Of a DNA stretch of 34,058 nucleotides, positions 19,607 to 30,093 are shown in pieces. A program made the position numbers and the translations under genes. The stretch comes from Candidatus Burkholderia humilis (lineage in GTDB: Bacteria; Pseudomonadota; Gammaproteobacteria; Burkholderiales; Burkholderiaceae), in assembly GCA_001184405.1 (NCBI GenBank), contig LFMX01000048.1, forward strand, positions 1-34,058, in the 5' to 3' direction. Under the pieces are notes generated by a model. The model was given only the letters and a program-made list of their open reading frames with translations. It made no database searches and had not been told where the DNA came from. The number at the start of each line of letters is the position of its first letter. Position 1 is the stretch's first letter.

Positions 19607-20504
19607 TTAGTCGATTGCCTTGTTATTCGGGCTCTTGAAGAGCACCTTCATGTCATCACTTTCCGGGAAGTTGAGGTTGAGGCCCTTCGGGGGAATCGGG
19701 CTTTCGAACCACTTCTTGTAGATCGCATCGGCTTCACCCGACGTTTCGACCTTCGCGATCGCATCGTCCACGACCTTCTTGAACTCCGGATCGTTCTTGC
19801 GGATCATGTAGCCGTACGCTTCATGCGATTGCGGCGTGCCGACGATCACGAAATCGTTCGGATTGTTCGACTTGGCGCGCTCGCCGGCGAGCAGTGCATC
19901 GTCCACCATGAACGCGACCGCGCGGCCGGTCGAAAGCGTCATGAAGGAATCGCCGTGATCCTTCGCGCTGATGGTGTTCATGCCCATGTTCTTGTCCTGA
20001 TTCATCTTGCGAAGCAGGCGCTCGGACGTGGTGCCGGCCGTCGTCACGAGGTCTTGCCCTTCAGGTCCGCCCAGTCCTTCACGCCCGAATTCTTCTTGGT
20101 CATGAGGCGCGTGCCGATCACAAAGATCGTGTTCGAGAAGGAGACTTGCTGCTGGCGTTCCGCGTTGTTCGTGGTCGAGCCGCACTCGATATCCACCGTG
20201 CCGTTCTGCACGAGCGGAATACGGTTTTGCGAGGTGATCGGCGTGAGCTTCACCTTCAGGCCCGGCATGTTGAGCTTCGTCTTGACCGCTTCGACGACCT
20301 TCAGCGCGAATTCATGCGAGTAACCGACGACATTTTGCTTGTCGTCGTAATACGAAAACGGAATTGAGGATTCACGATGACCCAGCAAGATCACGCCCGT
20401 GTCCTTGATCTTCTTCAGCGTGCCCGCGCGTTTTGAGCAAAAGCACCCGACGTTGCGAAAATGCCAAGCGCGGCGAGCAGCAGCGCAGCCTTCTTAACCT
20501 TTAT
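19607..20504 (-). pseudogene. gltI: Glutamate/aspartate-binding protein, start lost and two shifts
   Basis: The periplasmic substrate-binding protein of the operon. Three lesions are visible. The codon at the expected start, preceded by AGGA, is ATA (20502-20504) instead of ATG, directly before KVKKAALLLAALGIF, an obvious signal peptide ending in SGAFAQ. Then two extra bases in the CG repeat (CGCGCG at 20425-20430) break the link to GTLKKIKDTGVI. Finally one base is missing near 20048, where DWADLKGK should run on to VTTAGTTSERLLRKM. The remaining segments (GHRESSIPFSYYDDKQNVVG, then CGSTTNNAERQQQVSFS) are typical GltI. No full product can be made. Confidence 0.92.
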
Positions 20505-20706
20505 TTGTTCGATTTCCTATGGCGAAAAGCCGGGCAAGTGTAGCAGGGTAATTATTCTGAAAGAATGATTGTTAACCCACGCCGTCTTATTTTCGATACG
20601 GCTCGGTGCAACCGGGTGTCACCGGTTCGCAAAGCGCGCATGTTAAACGAAGTTGCGTCGTGCGCGCATAGGCGGTGTCATCTATTTTTCATGCGGGTCA
20701 AATAGA
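20505..20706. promoter_or_regulatory. Upstream region of gltI
   Basis: An AT-rich island at 20549-20576 contains the inverted repeat ATTCT-GAA-AGAAT (20554-20566) about 50 bases before the lost gltI start, plus TTAACA-like and TAATTA-like boxes on the minus strand. It is probably the gltI promoter/operator, with no good 17-bp spacing that I can point to. The rest of the gap to the gdhA terminator holds no gene. Confidence 0.4.
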
Positions 20707-20742
20707 AAGCGGGTGGTATTTCCGAAGAAACACCGCCCGCTT
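20707..20742 (-). terminator. Terminator downstream of gdhA
   Basis: A 16-bp stem with two G-U pairs on the minus strand joins 20707-20722 and 20727-20742 around a 4-nt loop, followed by TTCTATTT. It lies 58 bases after the gdhA stop. Confidence 0.75.
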
Positions 20743-20799
20743 CGATTCAGCGGACGCAAACGTCAGCCGAACGCGCCCGAGACAGGTCGAACACGACGA

Positions 20800-22092
20800 T
20801 CACGGATACAGCCCGCGCATCTCACGCGCTTGCAAAATCCGCGAGCACGCGACGATAAACGCCGCCGTACGCACCGACACCTGATGCTCGCTCGCCACTT
20901 GCCACACGCCCGCGAACGCTTCGCGCATCACGCGCTCCAGACGCTGGTTGATTTCGTCTTCCGTCCAGAAGAAGCTCGAGAAATCCTGCACCCATTCGAA
21001 GTACGACACCGTCACGCCGCCCGTATTCGCGATCACGTCCGGAATGACGAGGATGCCCTTGTCGGTCAGGATGTCGTCCGCCGCGGTCGTGGTCGGGCCG
21101 TTCGCGCCTTCCACGACGATCTTCGTCTTGATCTTCGATGCGTTCTTCTCGGTGATCTGGTTTTCCAGCGCCGCCGGAATGAGGATGTCGCTTTCGATCA
21201 TCCAGAACTCGTCGGCCTGCACCGGATCGCCGCCCTTGAAGCCGCCCACGCCACCGTTCTTCGCGACGTGTTCGAGCAGCGCAACGGTGTCGAGACCCTT
21301 CGAGTTATGAATAGTGCCGGTGTGATCCTGCACGGCGATGACCTTCGCGTACGCTTCCTGGAACAGCTTCGCCGCGATACCGCCTACATTGCCGAAGCCC
21401 TGCACGGCAATACGCGCGCCTTCGATTTCCAGCCCGATGCCCCGTGCCGCTTCCGTGCCCGTGACAAACACGCCGCGCCCCGTCGCTTCCTTGCGGCCGA
21501 GCGAGCCGCCGAGCGAAATCGGTTTGCCGGTCACGACGCCGGTCGCCGTCTGGCCCTGGTTCATGGAGTAGGTGTCCATCATCCACGCCATGATCTGCTC
21601 GTTCGTGTTCACGTCCGGTGCGGGAATATCCGTATTCGGCCCGATGATGATGCCGATTTCGCTCGTATAACGACGCGTCAAGCGCTCGAGTTCGCCGCAC
21701 GACAGCTTGCGCGGATCGACGCGAATACCGCCTTTCGCGCCGCCGTACGGCACGTTGACGGCCGCGTTCTTCACCGACATCCATGCGGACAGCGCCATGA
21801 CTTCCGATAGCGTCACGTCCTGGTGATAACGCACGCCGCCCTTGCCCGGACCGCGCGACGTGTTGTGCTGCACGCGATAGCCTTCGAAGTGCGCGACCGT
21901 GCCGTTATCGAGTTCGATCGGGCAATCGACGACGAGAATGCGCTTCGGACGCTTGAGGGTTTCGAGCCAGCGGGAGAGTGAACCGAGATAGGGAGCGACG
22001 CGATCGACCTGCCGCAGATAGTTGCTCCAGGGACCGAGATCATCGGCGTTGAGATAGGACGGAACGGCGTGGTCGTACTTCGGAGAAAACAT
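20800..22092 (-). CDS. gdhA: Glutamate dehydrogenase (Glu/Leu/Phe/Val family)
   Basis: 430 residues, intact. It interconverts glutamate with 2-oxoglutarate and ammonia. The substrate/catalytic motif [15 protein letters not shown] carries the catalytic Lys (residue 120). [13 protein letters not shown] and the dinucleotide fold [12 protein letters not shown] follow, and the C-terminus is [20 protein letters not shown]. The start at 22092 ([14 protein letters not shown]) was chosen over an upstream in-frame ATG because family similarity begins there. NAD versus NADP preference cannot be read reliably. Intact gdhA beside a dead glutamate importer suggests glutamate metabolism is retained while uptake here is lost. 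Confidence 0.94.
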   Translation of the reverse strand: MFSPKYDHAVPSYLNADDLGPWSNYLRQVDRVAPYLGSLSRWLETLKRPKRILVVDCPIELDNGTVAHFEGYRVQHNTSRGPGKGGVRYHQDVTLSEVMALSAWMSVKNAAVNVPYGGAKGGIRVDPRKLSCGELERLTRRYTSEIGIIIGPNTDIPAPDVNTNEQIMAWMMDTYSMNQGQTATGVVTGKPISLGGSLGRKEATGRGVFVTGTEAARGIGLEIEGARIAVQGFGNVGGIAAKLFQEAYAKVIAVQDHTGTIHNSKGLDTVALLEHVAKNGGVGGFKGGDPVQADEFWMIESDILIPAALENQITEKNASKIKTKIVVEGANGPTTTAADDILTDKGILVIPDVIANTGGVTVSYFEWVQDFSSFFWTEDEINQRLERVMREAFAGVWQVASEHQVSVRTAAFIVACSRILQAREMRGLYP

Positions 22093-22201
22093 TGATGTCC
22101 CAGCGTTGTGTGGAATGCGTTCATTGTCGAAAAAGCGCGATTCCAAATCCAATGCCGTTTCCTCATTCCGTCATGCGTTTCTTGCATTACGTCTGTAAGC
22201 C

Positions 22202-23173
22202 TTAAGCGGCGCGCGTTTGCGCCGATGCTTTTAACAATTCTTCATCGACCGCTTCCCATAGCGCGCGCATGACGGCTTGACGCGGCTCGCCGCTTTGCGC
22301 GGCGAGCTTGTCCCGATAGAGGCGAATTTCCATTGTCAGCGTGAACTGACCCGCAGGTGTGCCGCGCGTTCCCCGGTCGAGCCGGATGAGCTTGCCTTCG
22401 TCCACCGCATCTTCGACCGCGCTGTACGGCAGGAACGCGACGCCGTGGCCTGCGAGCGTCATCGCTTTGAGTCCTTCGGCCATGTCGGTTTCGTACACCT
22501 TGTCGAGATACAAGCGCGCCGGCGATGTCGCGATGATCACCTCCGTCATGCGTCCGAGATACGCATTAGGCGTGTACGACAGATACGGCACGGGCGATTC
22601 CGCCGTCGCGGGCAGCGTGAAGCGCGCGCGTCCGCCCTTCGTCACGGCGGAAAACGGGCTGATGGGTTCGGTGCCGAGCGTCAGCATGTCGTAGCGCACG
22701 GGATCGAGCGCGACCGGATGGCTCGGATGGTGATAACCCATCACGAGATCGCAGCCGCCTTCGACCAGCGACAACACCGCGTCGTGGACATTGAGCGCGC
22801 GCAGACGCGTGCGGATACGCCCGAGCCGCGCTTCGATATGCTCGAGCCAGCGCGGGAAGTACGTCAGCGACAAGGTGTGCGGCACCGCGAATTCGATCGT
22901 CGCCGCCTCGACGCCCGCCTGTCCGCGCAACTGCGTGCGCGCTTCGTGGAACTGCGACAGCATCGCGAGCGCCTGCTCGTAGAAGACGTTGCCCGCTTGC
23001 GTGAGACGCGTCGGATACACCGACCGGTCGATCAGTTCCGTGCCGAGCCACGCTTCGAGCGCCTGGATGCGCCGCGAAAACGCGGGCTGCGTGATGTGTC
23101 GAAGCTCAGCCGAGCGGCTAAAGCTACGCGTCTCCGCGAGCGAAACGAAGTCTTCGAGCCATTTGAGTTCCAT
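22202..23173 (-). CDS. LysR-type transcriptional regulator
   Basis: 323 residues, intact. The N-terminal winged helix covers about residues 1-60 (WLEDFVSLAETRSFSRSAEL, then ITQPAFSRRIQALE) and a periplasmic-binding-like effector domain follows. The start at 23173 (MELKWLEDFVSL) is standard. It is divergent from the broken MFS transporter with a gap of about 275 bases, the usual LysR arrangement for control of a neighbour. It also lies 110 bases upstream of gdhA on the same strand, so either could be its target. The effector is unknown. Confidence 0.92.
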   Translation of the reverse strand: MELKWLEDFVSLAETRSFSRSAELRHITQPAFSRRIQALEAWLGTELIDRSVYPTRLTQAGNVFYEQALAMLSQFHEARTQLRGQAGVEAATIEFAVPHTLSLTYFPRWLEHIEARLGRIRTRLRALNVHDAVLSLVEGGCDLVMGYHHPSHPVALDPVRYDMLTLGTEPISPFSAVTKGGRARFTLPATAESPVPYLSYTPNAYLGRMTEVIIATSPARLYLDKVYETDMAEGLKAMTLAGHGVAFLPYSAVEDAVDEGKLIRLDRGTRGTPAGQFTLTMEIRLYRDKLAAQSGEPRQAVMRALWEAVDEELLKASAQTRAA

Positions 23174-23449
23174 GTCGGGCGGGGCGTGATATCGGCTAAG
23201 CGAGCATTTTATCGGTGCGGCTACATCGTGAACCGCATTGCAGCACCGCGCACCAATCACAAGCGGCCCGCATGGACGCAGTGCCGGTGTCGTCGCGGCG
23301 AATCGAGCATTGAGACTTTGCGAAAGTCTGCGTCGGTGCTGGCTGCGAGCGGTATCGGAGAAAAGAAGCATTCGATTGGCATAGTGCTTACAATTTTCCG
23401 GGCCGACGCGAGCGCCTCCGACAAGCTCGCGCATCACCGGGAATCCGCA

Positions 23450-24828
23450 ATGTCCAATCTGATCGCATCGCTCAAGAGCGGCAACTGGCGCTCGCTGCTC
23501 GCCTGCTTCCTCTACTTCGGATACCGGCTTCACCGTGTGGGTACTGTACGGGCCGCTCGCGCCGTTCATCAGCCGCGACGTGACGATGGCCGCCGCGCAG
23601 CAGGGCTTTCTCGTCGCGGTGCCGGTGCTCGCCGTCACTATCCTGCGCGTGACGCTCGGCAATCTGTATCAATCGACCGATGGCCGCCGCGTCGCGCTGA
23701 TGGGCGTCGTGCTGTCGTCGATTCCATGCATCGTGTTGCCGCTCACGTCCGGCGTGCCGTCGTATCCGATACTGCTAGTGCTCGGCGTGTTCCTCGGCAT
23801 GGGCGGCGCGAGCTTCGCCGTCGCGTTGCCGATGGCCGGCAGCAACTATCCGCCGAAGGTGCAGGGTCTGGTGCTCGGGCTGGTTGCGGCGGGCAATATC
23901 GGTGCGGTGCTCGACGGCTTCCTCTTCCCACATCTCGCCGATGCGTTCGGCTGGCAGATTTCCACCGCCGCCGCGTTGCCGCTGCTCGCGATCACGGCGA
24001 TTGCGCTCTACGTGTGGGCATCGGATGCAGGCGAAAAAACCGGCAGCACGATGCGTGCGCTCTCCACGTTTGGCGTGACGCTCGCGAGCCTGATCGTGCT
24101 CGTGCTGGCCGTGCACGGCGGCGTGTTCGGCGCGGGCAGAACGGGCGTCTTGCTGTTGCCGGTGCTCGGCACGCTGATCGCGATTGCGGTGTTGCCCAAG
24201 CGGTATCGCTCGGTTCTGGTCGAGCGCGATACGTGGGTCATCATGCTGATCTACAGCATCACGTTTGGCGGCTTTGTCGGCATGTCGTCGTATGTGACGC
24301 TGCTTTTGACCTCGCTTTATCAGATGCTGAAGCTCGAAGCCGGTCTCTTTATGTCGCTGCTCGCGTTTCTCGGCGCGATCGTGCGACCGTTCGGCGGTGT
24401 CGCCGATCGCGTGACGGGCGTGCGTGCGTTGCTCGTGCTGCTCGCGGTGGGCGATTTCGCCTTCGCGATCTGGATGCAGCCGGTCGCGGGCGGTCTCGCG
24501 ATTCTCATCTGCCTGTATATCGCGTTCGGGCTTGGCAATGGTTCGACGTTCCAGCTCGTGCCGCATCGCTGGAAGGGCAAGACGGGGCTGCTGTCGGGAA
24601 TCGTCGGCGCGGCGGGCGGGATCGGCGGTTTTTATCTGCCGGTGATCATGGGTATCGCGAAGGAAAGTACGGGCAGTTATCAGATGGGTTTTGCGACCTT
24701 TGGCGTACTCGCGACGTGCGCGTTCGGTGCGCTTGTTTCTGCTGCGCGGTCAGTGGATGCGGTGGTCGTCGACATCGGCGCAAGCGCGGGATGGCGTGGC
24801 CATCAACGGCGCGCATGCGATGGAGTAA
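23450..24828 (+). pseudogene. NarK-like nitrate/nitrite MFS transporter, two frameshifts
   Basis: A 12-helix major facilitator of the nitrate/nitrite porter type. The start at 23450 gives MSNLIASLKSGNWRSLLACF. An extra G at 23519-23520 breaks LYFDTGFTVW, and the second frame continues with VLYGPLAPFISRDVTMAAAQ through nearly the whole protein, including the glycine-rich segments GMGGASFAVALPM and GNGSTFQLVPHRW. Near 24735 a second shift is needed to reach a plausible C-terminus (FLLRGQWMRWSS onward) with TAA at 24826-24828. Substrate assignment rests on overall resemblance only. The first lesion alone abolishes translation from the native start, unless the internal start at 23535 (MWVLYGP) is used. 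Confidence 0.85.
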
Positions 24829-24838
24829 GCGCTTCTTA

Positions 24839-24872
24839 TAGGGCGGCTTCTCGGAAGCAATGAGCCGCCCTA
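24839..24872. terminator. Terminator between MFS and ABC exporter genes
   Basis: A perfect 10-bp stem TAGGGCGGCT (24839-24848) pairs with AGCCGCCCTA (24863-24872) around a 14-nt loop. It lies between the two convergent genes and overlaps the ABC stop. U-tracts are weak. Confidence 0.65.
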
Positions 24873-26685
24873 TTCACCCACTGTCGTCGTGTCCCGTTCC
24901 TCTGTCCGCTGCTGCTGCAACGCCCACATCTGCGCAAAGAGACCACCCGCACGCAGCAATTCCGAGTGCGTGCCGCGCTCCACGATCTGCCCATGATCCA
25001 TCACGATGATCAGCGTCGTCCTTTCCCGCGCGATGGAATCCAGCTCACACTGAATCGCGCGTTCGGATTTGGAATCGAGCGCGGACGTGGCTTCATCGAA
25101 GATGAGGATGGGCGGATTCTTTAACAGCGTCCGCGCGATCGTCACGCGCTGCTTCTCGCCGCCTGACAACTTCAGCCCGCACTCGCCGACTGGCGTGTCG
25201 TAACCGGCGGGTAGCGCTTCGATGAAATCGTGAATATGCGCCACGCGCGCCGCCGCGATCACTTCGTCGCGCGTGGCCGAAGGACGGCCATATGCAATGT
25301 TGTAGTAGATCGAATCGTTGAACAGTACCGTATCCTGCGGCACGATGCCGATCGCCGCGCGCAGCGAATCCTGCGTAACATCGCGAATATCCTGTCCGTC
25401 GATCAGGATGCGCCCGTCCTTCGCGCGATCGAGATCGTAGAAGCGGAACAACAGCCGTCCCAGTGTCGATTTGCCGGAGCCGCTATGTCCGACCACGGCC
25501 GTCGTCGTGCCCGTGGGAATCGTGAAATCGACGTGATGCAGAATGGGCCGCGCTGCCTCATACGCGAAGCTCACGTTCTCGAATCGCACCGCGCCGCCCG
25601 TCACGGCAAGCGCCGGCGCGTTCGGTGCATCAGGCACTTCGCGGCCGGCGGCAAGCAGCGTGAACATGCGGTCCATGTCCGTCAGCGCCTGCTTCAGTTC
25701 GCGATACACCACGCCCAGAAAATTCAGCGGTATATAAAGCTGAAGCATGAACGTGTTGATGAGCACGAGATCACCGAGCGTGAGACGCCCCGCCATCACG
25801 CCTTGCGTCGCGCGCCACAAAATGAACACCAGCCCCGTGCCGATAATCGTCTGCTGCCCGAAGTTCAGCATCGACAAGGAACGTTGCGAGCGGATCGCCG
25901 CCGCGCGATAGCGTTGCAGATTCTCGTCGTAACGTCGCGTTTCCCACTCTTCGTTGCCGAAGTACTTCACCGTTTCGTAGTTGAGCAAGGAGTCGATCGC
26001 GCGCGAATTCGCCTTCGAATCGAGATTGTTCATCGTGCGGCGAAAATGCGTGCGCCATTCCGTCACCTTCACGGTGAACACGATATACGTCACCAGCGCG
26101 ATGCCCGTGACGATCGCGTAATACGCCTCGTATTTCGTGACGAAGAACGCCATCACGAGACCGACTTCGACAAGCGTCGGCAAGATGCTGTAGAGCGAAT
26201 ACGACACGAGTTGCTGAATGCCGCGCGTGCCGCATTCGATATCGCGCGACATGCCGCCTGTTTGCCGCTCCAGATGAAAGCGAATGCAGATGGCGAAACA
26301 CTCTGAGCGCGAGTTGCCGCACCGCGCTTTCCGTCACCTTCGAGAACAAAAGCTCGCGCAGTTCGGTGAACATCGACGTGGACAGCCACACGCCCGCGTA
26401 CGCGATCACGAGCAAACCGATGCCGCCGATCAGCACCGCGCCCGGCGCATGCTGCGCGCGGCTCACGGCGGTGAGATGCTGCACGGACGACAAGCCATCG
26501 ACGATATGTTTCATCACGATTGGCACGCCGAGGTTGGCGACCTTCGCGCCGATCAGGCACACGAGCGCGAACGCAACGCGCCATTTGTACGTGGTGAGAT
26601 AAGGCAGCAGCGAGCGGATCGTCTGCCGGTCGTTGCGCGAGCTCTGAGCGGGCAGCCCGGGCTCGTGGGTGGAGGAACGGCGCAT
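24870..26685 (-). pseudogene. ATM1/HMT-type ABC exporter, two deletions
   Basis: A half-size exporter with fused membrane and ATPase domains, of the ATM1/heavy-metal-tolerance type. The start at 26685 is followed by SLLPYLTTYKWRVAFALVC. Near 26276-26284 about 11 bases are missing between RHLHSL and HLERQTGGMSRDIE (frameshift). The ATPase domain retains Walker A GHSGSGKST, signature LSGGEKQRVTIARTLL and Walker B ILIFDEATSALD. However, ERTTLII joins directly to VMDHGQIVERGTH at about 25002-25012, where the family has AHRLST and a stretch of about 14 residues including the switch His. That second deletion is in frame, so it would be missed by frameshift screens. Confidence 0.88.
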
Positions 26686-26913
26686 TTAGTATCGTTCAAA
26701 AACGTCGCGCGCACGAAGGGCGCGGCGTTGAATAGGGACTCGTCGATTCAGGGCGCACGTCGGCCGCGTGCTTTCCCGTACAATTTGCTGCAAGCCCGCG
26801 CGCTTTTGCCGTGCGCCAAGGCTTGACGATCAATAAATAGGCATTGTCGCAGAAGGTTCAAGGCCCCGCTCATGCAGGCCTTTCTCTCGCCGATGCACAC
26901 TGGAACGCTTCCC

Positions 26914-27306
26914 ATGCCCGAATCCAATCTTCCCCAGAAACCGGTTGCGCTGCGCGTGGTGCCGCAACCTTTGGATGCCAACGTCCACGGCGATATCTTC
27001 GGCGGCTGGATCATGGCGCAAGTCGATATCGCCGGTTCCATTCCCGCGAGCCGCCGCGCGAACGGCCGCGTCGCGACCGTCGCGGTGAACTCGTTCCTGT
27101 TCAAGCATCCGGTGTTCGTCGGCGATTTGCTGAGCTTTTATATGGATATCGTGAAGACGGGCAATACGTCTGTGACGGTGTCCATCGAAGTGTGGGCGCA
27201 GCGCATGAGTCTCGCCGAAGAAGTCGTGAAGGTGACAGAAGCGACGCTCACGTATGTCGCGACCGATCACGATCGCCGTCCGCGCGTGCTGCCGCGCATC
27301 GATTAA
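26914..27306 (+). CDS. Acyl-CoA thioesterase (YciA-like hotdog fold)
   Basis: 130 residues from MPESNLPQKPVALRVVPQP, intact. The hotdog-helix motif HGDIFGGWIMAQVDIAG and the strand NSFLFKHPVFVGDLLSFY are characteristic of YciA/acyl-CoA hydrolases, which hydrolyse fatty acyl-CoA. The start at 26914 is preferred over 26872 because family similarity begins there. TACAAT at 26779-26784 may be its -10 box. It lies convergent to the GGDEF-EAL remnant, 9 bases from its stop. Confidence 0.88.
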   Translation: MPESNLPQKPVALRVVPQPLDANVHGDIFGGWIMAQVDIAGSIPASRRANGRVATVAVNSFLFKHPVFVGDLLSFYMDIVKTGNTSVTVSIEVWAQRMSLAEEVVKVTEATLTYVATDHDRRPRVLPRID

Positions 27307-27315
27307 GCGCGCGTT

Positions 27316-29942
27316 TTAGTTCGGCAGCACGCCTTGCCGCAAGAGGCCGGGAATGGCTTCTTGCGGCATCGGGCGGGAGAAGAAGTAGCCCTGCATTTCA
27401 TCGCAATCGCGTTCGCGTAGAAACTCGTGCTGCACGGACGTTTCCACGCCTTCCGCGATCACCTGCAACTCCAGCGAATGCGCCAGCGCGATAATCGCCG
27501 ACGTAATCGTTTCATCGTCATCCGACGAACCGATGTCCGCCACGAACGAGCGATTGATCTTCAGCCGATGCACCGGAAAGCGCTTCAAATACGACAAGCT
27601 GGAATAGCCAGTGTCGAAGTCATCAATCGCAATGCCGATGCCGAGTGACGACAATTCTTCGAGCATCGACACCGCTTCTTCGGCGTTGCGCATGATCGCG
27701 CTTTCGGTGAGTTCGAGATAGCGCGGCGCGAGCCCGGTTTCATCGAGCACGGACGTGACGAGATTGGCGATATCGCGCTGCTGAAAATGCCGCGCCGACA
27801 AATTCACCGACGCGCGCGCGGGCGGCAAGCCCGCATCCTGCCACGCCTTGTTCTGACGGCACGCCTCGCGCAACACCCATTCCGACAGCGGCCCGATCAA
27901 CCCGCTTTCCTCCGCCACTGGAATGAACGATGCAGGCGGTACGAGCCCTTGCTGCGGATAGTGCAGCAGAAACTTGCCGTCACGCAGCGCACGCCGCAAA
28001 CGCCGTTCGAGATTCATGCGCGCGCCGACTGTCGCGTTCATCTCCGACTGATAAAACTGATAGTTGTCGGCCCATGTCCTTCGCGCGATACATCGCGAGA
28101 TCGGCCTTTTTCATGACGGTTTCGGCATCGTCGCCGTCTTGCGGAAAGAGGCTCGCGCCCATGCTGCAACCGACGTACAACTCCGTATCGTCGATCATGA
28201 CCGGCTCGGAAATCGCCGTGCGCGTCCGCTCCATCCACGCGATCAGGCCGGCTTCGTCCGTGAGATCCGGCAACACGACGACAAACTCGTCGCCGCCGGG
28301 ACGCGCGACCGTATCGATGGAACGCGCCGAGCGCGCGAGCCGCTCCGCGATCACCGCAAGCAACCGGTCGCCGATGCTGTGGCCCAAGCTATCGTTGACG
28401 TTCTTGAAGCCATCGAGATCCATGAACACGACGGCGATCTTCGTGTCGCGCCGCCGCGCCGTTTCGATCGCATGCTGCAATCGGTCGCGCAGCAGATTGC
28501 GGTTCGGCAGACGCGTGAGCGTGTCGTAATTGGCCTGATATTCGAGCTGTTCCTGATAGTTCATCAGGTCCGTCACGTCGTTGACGATGCCGATGTGATG
28601 CGTCGTATGCCCATGCGCGTTCGGCACGGGCGCCACGAACAACTGATTCCAGAACAGCGCGCCGTCCTTGCGATAGTTCCGCACCACGACGCTCGCTTCC
28701 TGATTCGCGGACAGCGCGCGCTTGATCGCAACGAGCCCTTCCTGATGACCGTCCGCGCCGTGCAGAAAACGGCAATCGCGCCCGATCACTTCGGCGGGTT
28801 CGTAACCGGTAATGCGCTTGAACGCCGGATTCGCGTATTCGACACGTTCGCGCCGTTCACCACGCCGGTAATCAGAATGGCGTTGACGCTGGCATCGAGC
28901 GCGCGGCTTTGCAGATGCAGCGCGAGTTTGGTGCGCTTCTTGTCCGTGACATCGTGATAAGAACCGAGCACGCCGATGGTCTCGCCTTCGCCTTCGCCAT
29001 CGCCATCGAGCAGCGGCATCTTGCTCGTCACGACCGTGCACAACGAATCGCCCATCACGACATCGCGCTCGTAGTGCATCTTCGGCACGGTGGTGATCAT
29101 GAGAAGTCATCGGCGTGATGCAGATGGCCGGGCGTCATCGACATGAACTCAGATTCGCTGTAGCCGAAGTGCGCGATGGCCGCCGGATTCACCGCGACGA
29201 AGCGCATGGTCTCGCGATCGACGATCCACATCGGCACCGGATGCGCCTCGAACATGCCGCGAAAGCATTCGTTGCTGTTGTGCCTTGCCCGCGGGATGCC
29301 GAGCTTTTCGCGCGAGGTGCGCTCGTGGCTCGCGAAGAGCCAGATGAGCACGGCGCTTCCGGCGAGCATCGTGAAGACGAGCAGCAGCATGGCGTTGCTC
29401 GACGCCTGCGCGGAGCGATCGAGCGCGATGGTCGTCGCCGTGTCGATGCGCGCGCGTAACGCGGACAGTTCTTCATCGACCGCTTGCTGGTCTTCGCCGA
29501 GCTGGACGAACGAGGTATCGGCCCAGGTGCGCGATTCGCTGGGCGCGGCGTTGTGCGCGCGCTCGAGCGCTTCGGTCGAATCGTGACGCATGACGGCTGC
29601 GCGCACAACGAGCGCATCGAACGAGCCGGTCATGCCCGGCTCCATCGAAATTTGCGCACGCAGGCCACTTTCGAGCGCGTCGAGATGCGCCTCGCGGGCG
29701 TCGTGGCTCGCGACGGTTTCGGCGGCGCCGGTGGCTTCGAAGCGGCTTAGCTGTGTGAGCGATTCGGCCAGCGCGCTGCGATACGCGGAGAGATCGCGCA
29801 GGAGGCTCATCGAGCGCAGCGTGGCGTCGTCGCTGTCGCGCAAACCGCCGATGCGCTCGCACGCGACGAACGCATTCGCGCCGAGTGCGGCGAGCACCAC
29901 GGCGATATTGACGAGCAAACGCCTGGAGAAAAAACGAGTCAT
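27316..29942 (-). pseudogene. PAS-LOV-GGDEF-EAL signalling protein, multiply broken
   Basis: From MTRFFSRRLLVNIAVVLAAL (start 29942) the order is: membrane helix, periplasmic four-helix-type domain, second helix (LLLVFTMLAGSAVLIWLF), PAS (PVPMWIVDRETMRFVAVNP), a second sensor segment, a LOV-like PAS (GRDCRFLHG, then NYRKDGALFWNQLFVAPV), GGDEF (RPGGDEFVVVLP) and EAL (DFDTGYSSLSYLKRF, KINRSFV, EGVET). Shifts lie near 29100, near 28855-28870 and at about 28065-28070. In the EAL domain LLHY runs straight into PQQGLVPPASF, so about 20-30 residues with the EAL motif itself are gone. It would have made and/or hydrolysed c-di-GMP. It is now dead. Confidence 0.9.
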
Positions 29943-30093
29943 GCGACGGCTTATCCCACGCAAGGGCGCGAAGTGGGTCGAGTTCCACTTCGCGATCAAT
30001 GGATAAGGCCGATATCGGCCGTACATGTGCCGTCTTTAGGGCTTGCCGTCAAGTAAACTGATGAAAGCGCACGCTTAACGTTTGCGACCGTGT

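Noticed and set aside
22277..24841. A very long plus-strand open frame (854 codons) spanning antisense of the LysR gene and the MFS gene.
   Set aside because: The first part is antisense to a clear LysR gene and the second part is an out-of-frame reading of the MFS transporter. Only about 20 codons after 23450 coincide with the true MFS start. High GC makes such shadows common.
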